In this document: piece by piece, positions 17,008 to 24,897 of the stretch
Numbering within the stretch: the stretch's first letter is position 1
How the letters are laid out: each line of letters starts with the position of its first letter
Source of the DNA: Oligoflexia bacterium
GTDB lineage: Bacteria > Bdellovibrionota_G > JALEGL01
NCBI GenBank assembly: GCA_035326705.1
Contig: DAOLES010000003.1
Coordinates: 1 to 64,000, forward strand
Reading direction: 5' to 3'
Length of the DNA: 64,000 nucleotides
Made by a program: the position numbers and the translations under genes
Notes under the pieces: model-generated
What the model was told of the DNA's origin: nothing
The model's database searches: none
The model's input: the letters and a program-made list of their open reading frames with translations, nothing else

Positions 17008-17025
17008 GTCCCCTAATGTCCCCTA
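17008..17025 (+). other. Putative integrase arm-type sites, right island edge
   Basis: Two direct GTCCCCTA octamers start at 17008 and 17018, about 50 bp outside the encoded CCA end of ssrA. They match the pair at the left edge (1157 and 1170) in sequence and orientation. Confidence 0.45.
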
Positions 17026-17076
17026 TTTAGATTTTATTATTTTTTATATCAATATTTTTAACTACTTACACTTTAA

Positions 17077-17426
17077 TGGTGGAGGCGGGGGGATTCGAAC
17101 CCCCGTCCGAAAGTTCTTCCAGAATGGTTACTACACGTTTAGTTTATGTTTTATAGTTAACCTTTCAAACCCCCATAAACAGGGTTTTGATTGGCGATTC
17201 TGACTAAAGCTTCGCACATGACAGGCCAGACGCCATCATGCACTATCCTGCTAATTTGGCGTTCTTACCCCTTAACAGAAATCCAGGGTTTGAACGGACA
17301 GCTTAATTAAGCTGCCATTGCGAATTGATTGTCATCAATTACTAGTTTGTGCTTTTTTTACGAGGCCAAGCACCTCCTCGACGTGCAACCAAGCGTTCCA
17401 ATCTCCCGTCGAAACCAGTCGCCCCC
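17077..17426 (-). ncRNA. ssrA: tmRNA
   Basis: Both conserved ends are present on the minus strand. The 5' end GGGGGCGACTGGTTTCGACGG begins at 17426, and the 3' T-arm (GGGTTCGAATCCC) and encoded CCA end at 17077. The acceptor stem pairs GGGGGCG with CGCCTCC. The tag frame ends GCA ATG GCA GCT TAA. Aligning TAGTA with the usual TAGTC element before the resume codon gives resume codon ATT and tag A-IDDNQFAMAA. It rescues stalled ribosomes together with SmpB, which is not in the window. Its 3' end is the apparent insertion point of the island. The 66-codon frame in the region (17003-17203) is not a gene. Confidence 0.95.
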
Positions 17427-17435
17427 GGTTGTTCA

Positions 17436-17463
17436 AATGTATGCACCAAATAGCTCAATGCAA
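17436..17463 (-). promoter_or_regulatory. ssrA promoter
   Basis: Reading the minus strand, -35 TTGCAT (17458-17463), a 16-bp spacer and -10 TACATT (17436-17441) lie 9 bp before the tmRNA 5' end. Confidence 0.55.
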
Positions 17464-17689
17464 GGGCGCAAGTATACCTCTTGATGCAGGATAAAGCAAT
17501 TCACAATGATGATCATTTAAACTTGCAAAGTTATTTGGCTTTATTTATTCTATTGCATGAAACAGTATAGAAATAATATACTGTTCTTGGGTCTGAGTGA
17601 ATGTCCATGAAGTGATACGCTAGGCCATGTTGAGATGCATGCGTGCATTGATGTTGTTAATTTTACATTTTTTAAAAGGAACCCACACC

Positions 17690-18571
17690 ATGGCAAAGAA
17701 AAAAACAGCGAAAAAAACAGCGAAAAAAACAGCGAAAAAAACAGCCAAAAAACCAGTAAAGAAGAAAACCGCTAAGAAGACCGTAAAAAAGAAGGCCGCT
17801 AAGAAAAAGACGGCTAAAAAAGCGCCTAAGAAAAAAGCTGCTAAAAAGAAGACCACTAAAAAAGCCACCAAAAAGAAAACAACCAGCAAGAAGGCCGCTA
17901 AGAAAAAGACGGCTAAAAAGGCGCCTAAAAAGAAAGCCAGCAAGAAAAAAACGGCTAAAAAGGCTACTCAAAAGAAGGCCACAAAGAAAAAGACGACTAA
18001 AAAAGCGAAAAAGAAAAGCACTAAAAAAGTAGCCAAAAAAGCGACTAAAAAGAAAACAACCAAGAAAAAGACCACAAAAAAGGCGGCTAAGAAAAAAACG
18101 GCTAAAAAGACTACTCAAAAGAAAGCGGCTAAGAAAACTCCAAAAAAATCTACGGCTAAAAAAGCCAGTAAGAAAAAAGCGAGTAAAAAGCCAAGCACCA
18201 AGAAACGTGTAGGCATTAAAGAAGCCGCTATTATTACGCCTGTTACGCAAAACAATGACCTAGATTTGCATGATGAAATGCTTGAAGAAACCCATATTCA
18301 GGGTTCTGAAGAGACTTACATTGATCCAGATGCCACCATCATTGACTCAGAGTCACCCTTGCGTGATGCAGCCAGTTTTGATGATGATTATGATTATGAT
18401 GAGCAAGACAGTGTTGTAGATGAGCTTTCTGAGTTTGATGAAACCTTTGGTGAAGACTCTTTTACCCGCTCTCCTGCCGATGCAGAAAAAGACTTGTTTA
18501 CCTTTTCTGAAGAAGGTGAAATGCGTCTTGATGAAGATGATATCTTTGACGATGAAGATGATGAAGACTAA
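17690..18571 (+). CDS. Lysine-rich histone H1-like protein with acidic tail
   Basis: The likely start is ATG 17690 (MAKKK), 9 nt after AAAAGGA, giving 293 aa; a longer frame from 17627 would add an unrelated hydrophobic leader and is rejected. Residues 1-180 are almost only K, A, T and P in KKTAKK/KKAPKK repeats, like bacterial H1-like nucleoid proteins of the HctB/AlgP type, which bind DNA. The last 110 residues are strongly acidic (DDDYDYDEQD, FDDEDDED). The basic block is built on short repeats at DNA level (a 12-nt unit four times at about 17700-17750), so length variation by slippage is likely. The acidic tail may tune DNA binding or recruit a partner; this is inference. Confidence 0.8.
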   Translation: MAKKKTAKKTAKKTAKKTAKKPVKKKTAKKTVKKKAAKKKTAKKAPKKKAAKKKTTKKATKKKTTSKKAAKKKTAKKAPKKKASKKKTAKKATQKKATKKKTTKKAKKKSTKKVAKKATKKKTTKKKTTKKAAKKKTAKKTTQKKAAKKTPKKSTAKKASKKKASKKPSTKKRVGIKEAAIITPVTQNNDLDLHDEMLEETHIQGSEETYIDPDATIIDSESPLRDAASFDDDYDYDEQDSVVDELSEFDETFGEDSFTRSPADAEKDLFTFSEEGEMRLDEDDIFDDEDDED

Positions 18572-18580
18572 GCCCTTGTT

Positions 18581-19144
18581 TTGTTAACGTCATCTCCTCA
18601 ATCCATCATAGGCTTAACCGGCACCAATGCCTCTGGCAAAGGTGCCGCTGCTCTTTTTTTAACCGAACACGGTTATGATTTTTATTCCTTGTCCGATGTC
18701 CTGCGTGAGACCATGGCTAAGCAAGGTATTATGGAATCTCGTTTGGCGTTTATTGATATTGGAACTCAACTGCGCCAAGAGCACGGCGTGGATGTGCTTG
18801 CCAAAAAAACCATAGAAAAAATTGAACAAAACCCAAGTAAAAAAATTGTGGTGGATTCTTTTAGACATCCCAGTGAAGTAGAACTGTTTAAAAAAACCTA
18901 TGCTAACTTTATTTTATTGTGCATTGATGCGCCGGTTGAACTGCGGTTTGAGCGGGCTAAAAAAAGAGGCCGGGCAGAAAATGCTGATACCTTAGAACAA
19001 TTCATACACAATGAAACCTTAGAATCTTCAAACAATCAACAAGCGCAGCAGCTTAACGCCACGCTAGCCCTGGCTGACCATACCTTAATCAACCAAGACA
19101 ATTTGGCTGACCTGCATCAACAACTCACTGCTTTTTTACCTTAA
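18581..19144 (+). CDS. P-loop kinase related to dephospho-CoA/nucleotide kinases
   Basis: This 187-aa protein begins with a P-loop, GLTGTNASGKG, near residue 10 and continues with YDFYSLSDVLRE, then VVDSFRHPSEVELF and a LID-like RFERAKKRGR stretch. This is the AAA_18/dephospho-CoA-kinase-like fold found at the N-terminus of some dCMP deaminases. The substrate is not clear; a nucleotide or nucleoside is likely, since a deaminase domain is absent here. The start is a TTG 9 bp after the H1-like gene, so translation may be coupled; no ATG fits upstream of the P-loop. Confidence 0.7.
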   Translation: MLTSSPQSIIGLTGTNASGKGAAALFLTEHGYDFYSLSDVLRETMAKQGIMESRLAFIDIGTQLRQEHGVDVLAKKTIEKIEQNPSKKIVVDSFRHPSEVELFKKTYANFILLCIDAPVELRFERAKKRGRAENADTLEQFIHNETLESSNNQQAQQLNATLALADHTLINQDNLADLHQQLTAFLP

Positions 19145-20067
19145 GGCTTGGCTGCTTGCTGGCCCATGTTGTTTTTAAAATGATCCAGCATTCTTAACAC
19201 CACCTGCCCCACTTTGGCGGTGTTTTCAAAGCTGACGTTTTCTAGGTTATCTTGCTCTGTATGCCAAAATGTTCCCGGTGCACTGGGCCCACCAAAGCTA
19301 AAATCCATGATTAGCAAGGTAGGAATACCCGCTCTAATCAAAGACAAGTGATCATCCTGAATAAAAGACAGTTTTTTATCCAAGACATGCTCCCACTGCA
19401 TGTCGGTTAAAACTTTTTTGTACAATGCACTTAAGGAAGGGTCTGAGGCATGGGCTCTGACCAAATTTAAATCTTTATCACTGATCATGTCCAATAAAAT
19501 GGCATAAGCAATCTTGGCTGACGGAACGTGATTCATGGCAAAGTGGCGGCTGCCATACAAGTTATCTTTGCCCACCCACTCAACAATGGCTTCTTCTCCA
19601 TCAAAAAACACCACTTCCACCACATAGGGCAAGTCCAGTTTTTGAATGATAGGGGTTAGGGCTAAAATTAAAGCCACAGAGGTGGCGGCATCATTGACGC
19701 CCAAAAACTCCTTGCCGGCAAAAATTTTACTGTCATAGTGCGCGGACAAAAGAATACTGGGGTACTTGGCCTGTTGACCAGCAATTTTATAGCGCAAGTT
19801 GGTCATGGGAATGGGCCCTTTGGGCGTATCTGCTGTGAATGTAAGCTTTTCTAAAGCAATTTGATGCTGTTTTAAATAAGTCTCAATGTAGTCTTGCACC
19901 TTCTTATGCCCTGGGCTATTGACCGTTCTAGGGCCGCAATCAATGATTTTTTGGGTGATCTCTTGACTGTCTTTGTAAAGCTGTTTGTAGAGGGTTTTTT
20001 CTTTGTTACAGGCCACAAGCAACAGGGAAAGAACAACCAAACTGTAAAAATGAAGATGTTTAAACAT
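19141..20067 (-). CDS. M28-family lipoprotein, glutaminyl-cyclase-like
   Basis: The preferred start is ATG 20067 (MFKHLHFY, 308 aa), with AAGGGG just upstream; 20100 is the longest frame. A lipobox LLVAC near residue 20 marks an exported lipoprotein. The M28 fold is visible as SAHYDSK (zinc ligand His and Asp), GVNDAATSVALILAL, and FFDGEEA, with a later DLYGSRHFA-like segment. The same arrangement occurs in secreted glutaminyl-peptide cyclotransferases, which make N-terminal pyroglutamate; aminopeptidase activity is the alternative. It is convergent with the kinase gene (4-bp overlap of 3' ends). Confidence 0.8.
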   Translation of the reverse strand: MFKHLHFYSLVVLSLLLVACNKEKTLYKQLYKDSQEITQKIIDCGPRTVNSPGHKKVQDYIETYLKQHQIALEKLTFTADTPKGPIPMTNLRYKIAGQQAKYPSILLSAHYDSKIFAGKEFLGVNDAATSVALILALTPIIQKLDLPYVVEVVFFDGEEAIVEWVGKDNLYGSRHFAMNHVPSAKIAYAILLDMISDKDLNLVRAHASDPSLSALYKKVLTDMQWEHVLDKKLSFIQDDHLSLIRAGIPTLLIMDFSFGGPSAPGTFWHTEQDNLENVSFENTAKVGQVVLRMLDHFKNNMGQQAAKP

Positions 20068-20131
20068 GCCCCTTTTTATAAAGATTCTGTAAAAATGCAA
20101 GCTTGAGCGTTAAAAAACTTAGGCATAAAAA

Positions 20132-20156
20132 AAAAGGCCCCTTGCTGGGGCCTTTT
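20132..20156 (-). terminator. Intrinsic terminator, possibly bidirectional
   Basis: AAAAGGCCCC (20132-20141) and GGGGCCTTTT (20147-20156) form a 10-bp stem with a 5-nt loop. An A-run on the left gives the U-tract for minus-strand transcripts of the small gene at 20180-20407. Confidence 0.85.
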
Positions 20157-20179
20157 GATATTGTTTTGATGGTTTATGC

Positions 20180-20407
20180 TTAGTTTATGATGGACAACCG
20201 TTTCATCATTTGATCTTTTAAAACCAGCTTCATTTTTTGAATTTTTTTCATTTCAATTTCTTCATGATCATTCAAAAATTTTTGCTTGGATAGGTCTTCT
20301 AAGCGTTTTTCAAATTTTTGATGATCCTTGGCCAGTTTTCTCAACTGAAAATCAGATTGAATGAGTTTTTGGTGTCCTTTTAAGTCAGATGTGTTTTTTA
20401 ATGACAT
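20180..20407 (-). CDS. DUF465/YdcH-like small helical protein
   Basis: This 75-aa, highly charged, helical protein fits the DUF465 (YdcH) pattern: HQKLIQSDFQLRKLAKDHQKFEKRL with a second helix KFLNDHEEIEMKKIQKMKLVLKDQM. The function of the family is not known. The ATG at 20407 follows a strong AGGAGG. It is monocistronic, ending at the terminator at 20132-20156. Confidence 0.8.
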   Translation of the reverse strand: MSLKNTSDLKGHQKLIQSDFQLRKLAKDHQKFEKRLEDLSKQKFLNDHEEIEMKKIQKMKLVLKDQMMKRLSIIN

Positions 20408-20616
20408 TATTGTACAACCTCCTGGTATAAGTTTTTACTTCATTTTCCTTGTCTAGATCTATGATTGTAACATAAACACTTTGGATAATTGAGAACTTTT
20501 TAAAGAAAAATATGTCGCAATTTGGCGACATTTTGCACGATTATCTATAATAATATCAATAACTTGACATTTTATTCTTGGCATCTAAATTGCTTCATTA
20601 TAGGTTAAGAGGAACA

Positions 20617-22110
20617 ATGTTACAGATACAATGCAACACATGTCAGCACAGCTTTGAAGCTCCCATCAGCAAGCCTGGTGAGTTGAGCTATCAAAAGTGC
20701 CAAAACGTTTTTACCATGAGTTATGGGATTAAATTGCCCTGTCCAAAATGTAAAACCATTCTTAAATTACAAAGAGTATCTGAAAACAGCGCTTTGGGAT
20801 TGGCTGCAGCAGAAGAACAAAGCAATACTCAGGAAAAAACCCAGTTGGTGAGCTTAGATAGCTTAAAAGCCGCTGTCAATGATGGACTTGAGCCGCCAAA
20901 AACCAAAAAAGTTAAGATTAAGGTTAATGTGGACCCTAAAAAGCCCCTGACTGACCCAAAAACTGCGCAAATCCCTGAAATTATTTCAGAAAAAACCAAG
21001 GTTAAACCTTTTAAAATTTTACCGCAGCTTTTACAAAAAAATCAGGACTTTAAACTTGAATTAAAAAGCAACACCTCCAGCAAGTTTAGTTTAAACAGCA
21101 ATCATTTATTGAGTTTTGCCATTGGCCTGTGTGTTTTAACCTTAAGTTTGTTTGTTTTTTCTTTATTCAAAGAAAAACCCTTACAGGTTGAAGATCAGAG
21201 CATTGAGCGCCGTGTAAGCCAGAAAACCGTTGAGAGTTCAAAGCTTGAAAAAACCAACCATGCAGACAGCCTATTAGATGCGCCAAGTATTCATGATAAC
21301 CCTGCAGACAGCCAAGAAACATTAAGCCAAGATAATACTGATGCAGAACAAGCTTCTGCCCAGCAAGATATCAATGGTCAAGTGGCGGATAATAGCATAG
21401 GTGTTCCACAATCCGATGCAGCTACCCCGCCTGACACTCAAAATAACAGCTCAACAGAGCAAACACAAAGCTCTGAAGCCACTACTGAAACTGCTTCTCA
21501 CTCTTTAGAAGAAGATGAGGAAATGATGGAACTGGATCAATCCCCCAGCAGCGCAAGCGAGCCTACAAGCTCTAATCAAGAACAATCTCCCATAGATATC
21601 AGTCAAGATGACAAGCCTGAAAATTTCCAAGGGGGTCTTGAAGAAAGCATGGATGTCAAAGATGAAGTGTTAAGTTATGAAACTTTTCAGGTTGATACCC
21701 AACGTTACAAGAAAAACCTTTTACACCTACCTGAACTCAACTCCCTCACCTCTTCTTATGGGGTGCGTTTAGACCCCTTCACCCACAAATTAGCGTTTCA
21801 TGGTGGTTTGGACTTTAAAGGTAAAACGGGAGATCCAGTTAAAGCTGCACTGAGTGGTCAAGTTAAGTTTGCGGGTAAAAAAGGCCGTTATGGTAATGTT
21901 TTGATTATCACACATGCCAATGGCTACGAGTCACGCTACGCGCACTTGTCAGAAATTTCAGTAAAAAAAGGTGATGCTGTTAACAAAGGCGATGTTGTTG
22001 CTAAAGTGGGCAGTACTGGACGCTCTACTGGACCGCATTTGCATTTTGAGTTGTTAAAAGACAACAAGAAACTTGACCCTTTGACGGTGACCTTAACCCT
22101 CAATGAGTAA
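20617..22110 (+). CDS. LytM (M23) peptidase with cytoplasmic zinc ribbon
   Basis: The start is ATG 20617 (MLQIQCNTC), preceded by AAGAGGA; the frame opens at 20578. The 497-aa protein has a zinc-ribbon-like N-terminus (CNTC at 6-9, YQKCQ, CPKCK) and one transmembrane helix at about 168-188 (HLLSFAIGLCVLTLSLFVFS). A long low-complexity Ser/Glu/Gln linker (about 195-355) follows, then a C-terminal M23 domain with FHGGLDF and GPHLHFE, whose zinc ligands all look present. The topology is inferred as zinc ribbon inside and peptidase outside. M23 enzymes cut peptidoglycan cross-links. The zinc ribbon resembles MJ0042-type segments common in Myxococcota and Bdellovibrionota proteins. Confidence 0.85.
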   Translation: MLQIQCNTCQHSFEAPISKPGELSYQKCQNVFTMSYGIKLPCPKCKTILKLQRVSENSALGLAAAEEQSNTQEKTQLVSLDSLKAAVNDGLEPPKTKKVKIKVNVDPKKPLTDPKTAQIPEIISEKTKVKPFKILPQLLQKNQDFKLELKSNTSSKFSLNSNHLLSFAIGLCVLTLSLFVFSLFKEKPLQVEDQSIERRVSQKTVESSKLEKTNHADSLLDAPSIHDNPADSQETLSQDNTDAEQASAQQDINGQVADNSIGVPQSDAATPPDTQNNSSTEQTQSSEATTETASHSLEEDEEMMELDQSPSSASEPTSSNQEQSPIDISQDDKPENFQGGLEESMDVKDEVLSYETFQVDTQRYKKNLLHLPELNSLTSSYGVRLDPFTHKLAFHGGLDFKGKTGDPVKAALSGQVKFAGKKGRYGNVLIITHANGYESRYAHLSEISVKKGDAVNKGDVVAKVGSTGRSTGPHLHFELLKDNKKLDPLTVTLTLNE

Positions 22111-22119
22111 GCTGTTTTT

Positions 22120-22500
22120 TTAGTTTTTTAGAGTTTCAATCTGTAATATTTTTTTATTAATCTTGTCCATCAAGCTGCTGATGGCAGAAAGCGTATGTTG
22201 CTTGCCCATTCTTTTATTCATTTCATACATAAGGCTTAATGCAAACAAACTGTATTTAGAATAGGTATCAAGTTTAATTAACTGCTTACAATACTGCTCA
22301 CTTTGAATAAAATCTTTATCCCAATAGGCCACCATGATTAAAGCCAGCAGGGCGGATTGTTTGGCAGGTTTTTCTGCTTGCGACTCTACAATTCTGGTAA
22401 AATAACGTTTACTTTTGGCTCTGGTTCTTAAGCTATCTGCCATCAGCATGAATTGCCTAAAAACCTCATCTTCATGATCTAAGGCTAAATTTTGTATCAT
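22120..22500 (-). CDS. Hypothetical helical protein
   Basis: This 126-aa all-helical protein has TPR-like alternation (SALLALIMVAYWDKDFIQSE, LFALSLMYEMNKRMG) and no signal peptide. I do not recognise its family. It is convergent with the LytM gene, whose stop is 9 bp away. A cytoplasmic protein-interaction role is only a guess. Confidence 0.55.
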   Translation of the reverse strand: MIQNLALDHEDEVFRQFMLMADSLRTRAKSKRYFTRIVESQAEKPAKQSALLALIMVAYWDKDFIQSEQYCKQLIKLDTYSKYSLFALSLMYEMNKRMGKQHTLSAISSLMDKINKKILQIETLKN

Positions 22501-22581
22501 TTTATTATTGTAGCAAAGATTATAACCAGCAACTAAATCTTTTTTATACTGGCTTGGGCTTTTTGGTCCATTAAGAATTGT

Positions 22582-23445
22582 TTACAGTTGCTCTAACTCT
22601 TTGACTTTGGCATAGACATCATGCTCTTGGACATTAAATGCTAAGCGCATTTGTTTTCTATACTGGCCAGCAAGCTTATGCTTGTCTACACCTCTAGGGT
22701 CATGCTCTAAGATGGCAGCGTTTTGTTTAAAATTTAACAAATCTTGCACAGCATTAAGAGAACGATCACAATAGTCTTGAACCGTTTCTGGAGACAATTG
22801 CCAACGATCACTGTTTTGCATTTTTTGCAGCATGTTTTGCCACTGTTTAACGCCTTGAAGAACAAGTATTTTTTGAAACACTTTTTTATTGAATGAAAAG
22901 TCCATCACCCTGACTTGAATATGTTTTTCAAATAAGGCATCACAGTCTTCAAAGTCACCTTCACTTAACTCTTTAAACAGATCTAAAATTTTTTCATTGG
23001 TCAGCATTTGGTCAAAACGCAGCTCCCAATACATGTGGTTAAGAAATTTTTTATCGTAGGATAAAACCATATGGCTGGGAACAAAACAATTATGACTGAT
23101 ACAGTCTGCTGCCAAGTGCGATAAGTAACCCCAGACAAAGGCTTGCTCTCTCTCAGAGTTGGCGTAGTCCAACAAAGAAAAACCATTATGCCAATGGTGA
23201 CAGTGCTGAAAATCTTTACCAAACTTTTTGGCCAAAACAATATCTGCACTGATGGTTCCATACAAATACACTTTGGGGTAACGGTTAAGCAACTCCGCCA
23301 TGGCTGTAGGCAAAAGATGCAACTGACTTAAAATTTCATAACCATAATGCAAATGGGTTGCCGGTCCCCAAGCCCAAGCGTTGTCAATGCCCACTATGCT
23401 TACAATTACAATACATACAAATATATTTTTTATTAATAATAACAT
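22582..23445 (-). CDS. Zinc-dependent phospholipase C-like protein
   Basis: At 287 aa, it has a signal peptide (about 1-24) ending at WAW, so the mature chain begins with Trp as in class C bacterial phospholipases, where W1 and later His and Asp residues bind zinc. Matching features include GPATHLHYGYEI, YGTISADI, CHHWHN, and GYLSHLAADCISHNCFVP. The fold is the zinc-dependent PLC/S1-P1 nuclease class (PF00882). It probably hydrolyses phospholipid outside the cytoplasm; the substrate is not shown. The protein is well conserved in motifs, so I am fairly sure of the family. Confidence 0.8.
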   Translation of the reverse strand: MLLLIKNIFVCIVIVSIVGIDNAWAWGPATHLHYGYEILSQLHLLPTAMAELLNRYPKVYLYGTISADIVLAKKFGKDFQHCHHWHNGFSLLDYANSEREQAFVWGYLSHLAADCISHNCFVPSHMVLSYDKKFLNHMYWELRFDQMLTNEKILDLFKELSEGDFEDCDALFEKHIQVRVMDFSFNKKVFQKILVLQGVKQWQNMLQKMQNSDRWQLSPETVQDYCDRSLNAVQDLLNFKQNAAILEHDPRGVDKHKLAGQYRKQMRLAFNVQEHDVYAKVKELEQL

Positions 23446-23584
23446 CCTAATCTTTTTCTATTGTAACATTTGATAGGATAGAGATAAAGGACAAATCTTA
23501 TCCACGCCTATCCATTGCCATAAATGTTGAAAATGCAACGATTATTTTTGGTTTTTAACTGTGAGTGAATTACAATGCCCCTTG

Positions 23585-24871
23585 ATGAACACAAAAAAAA
23601 TTGCCTTGATTGATGGCTTAAGAACGCCTTTTGCAAAAGCTGGGACTGCCCTAGCAAAAACATCTGCACAGCACTTAGGAGCCCTTGTCAGTAAAGAGTT
23701 GCTCTATAGAACAAATATTACGCATGACATTATTGATGAAGTTATTTTTGGTTGTGTGGCGCAACCGATGAACGCAGCTAATATTTCTCGTGTCATTGCA
23801 TTGATGGCAGGTTTTGATGAAAATATTTCTGCATACACCGTTGCCAGAAACTGTGCTTCTGGCATGCAATCTTTGGCTTCTGGCATTGATCAAATTCAAG
23901 CGGGGCATGCACAAATAGTGCTTGCCGGTGGTACTGAATCCATGTCGCAAATCCCACTGATTTTTCCACCCAGTATGGCGGATTGGCTAAGTATTTTAGC
24001 CCGCGCCAAGACCCCTTTACAAAAACTGGGCGCCCTCACCCGTTTTAGACCCTCTATGCTTAAACCCATTATTGGTTTATTGGAAGGTCTTAAAGATCCA
24101 TTTTGCGGACTCAGCATGGGACAAACCGCTGAAATCCTTGCCAATGAATTTAACATTACACGACAAGAGCAAGATCAATTTGCTTTACAAAGCCATCATA
24201 AAACAGCTGCTGCCATTAAGAGTGGTTTTTATAAAGATGAAATCATGCCCGTGTGGTTAGAAGGCCAAAAAGATTTACTCAGTCAGGACATTGGTCCTAG
24301 ACCAGAACAGACCCTAGAAGCATTACAAAAATTAAAACCCTACTTTGACCGTAAACATGGCAGTGTTACGGTGGGCAACAGTTGTCCTATCACCGATGGT
24401 GCTGCTGCTGTTATTCTTGCCAGTGAAGAAGCGGTTGAAAAACATAAACTTAAACCCTTGGCTTGGATTAAAAGTTATGCCTTTGCCGGCGTTGACCCTA
24501 AACGCATGGGGCTTGGCCCGGTTGCTGCCAGCAGCAAAGTTTTGGAACTTGCCAATATGAAACTGAGTCAAATGGATTACATTGAAATCAATGAAGCCTT
24601 TGCTGCGCAAGTTTTATCCGTGCTAAAAATATTTGAACAACCCAACTTGGCAGAACACATTGCCAACAAAGATGTTTTGGATGGTTTTAAAAGAGACCGC
24701 GTTAATGTTCATGGTGGTGCTATTGCTATGGGGCATCCGGTGGGAACATCCGGTACAAGAATTGTTTTAACCTTAGCAAAAACATTGCAACAGCAAAACG
24801 CAAAGTATGGCTTGGCAAGCTTGTGTATTGGTGGTGGTCAAGGTGGCGCTATGATTGTAGAGAGAGCTTAA
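23585..24871 (+). CDS. Acetyl-CoA acyltransferase (thiolase)
   Basis: Length is about 428 aa from ATG 23585; a GTG at 23561 would add 8 residues that do not look like a thiolase N-terminus. The nucleophile is in ARNCASGMQSL, and the C-terminal loops HGGAIAMGHPVGTSG and SLCIGGGQGGA carry the His and the second Cys. It catalyses the thiolytic step of fatty-acid beta-oxidation, or its reverse. It lies 26 bp upstream of the multifunctional enzyme, forming a FadIJ-like pair. Confidence 0.9.
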   Translation: MNTKKIALIDGLRTPFAKAGTALAKTSAQHLGALVSKELLYRTNITHDIIDEVIFGCVAQPMNAANISRVIALMAGFDENISAYTVARNCASGMQSLASGIDQIQAGHAQIVLAGGTESMSQIPLIFPPSMADWLSILARAKTPLQKLGALTRFRPSMLKPIIGLLEGLKDPFCGLSMGQTAEILANEFNITRQEQDQFALQSHHKTAAAIKSGFYKDEIMPVWLEGQKDLLSQDIGPRPEQTLEALQKLKPYFDRKHGSVTVGNSCPITDGAAAVILASEEAVEKHKLKPLAWIKSYAFAGVDPKRMGLGPVAASSKVLELANMKLSQMDYIEINEAFAAQVLSVLKIFEQPNLAEHIANKDVLDGFKRDRVNVHGGAIAMGHPVGTSGTRIVLTLAKTLQQQNAKYGLASLCIGGGQGGAMIVERA

Positions 24872-24897
24872 CTATTAATAATCAATGAGGCAAACAG

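Noticed and set aside
17003..17203. 66-codon frame over the ssrA 3' end
   Set aside because: It translates the tmRNA T-arm and acceptor (GGGGIRTP..), a common artefact; no ribosome site.
17620..18250. Long hydrophobic frames opposite the H1-like gene
   Set aside because: They are antisense reads of AAR/GCN lysine-alanine codons, which give Phe/Leu-rich shadows.
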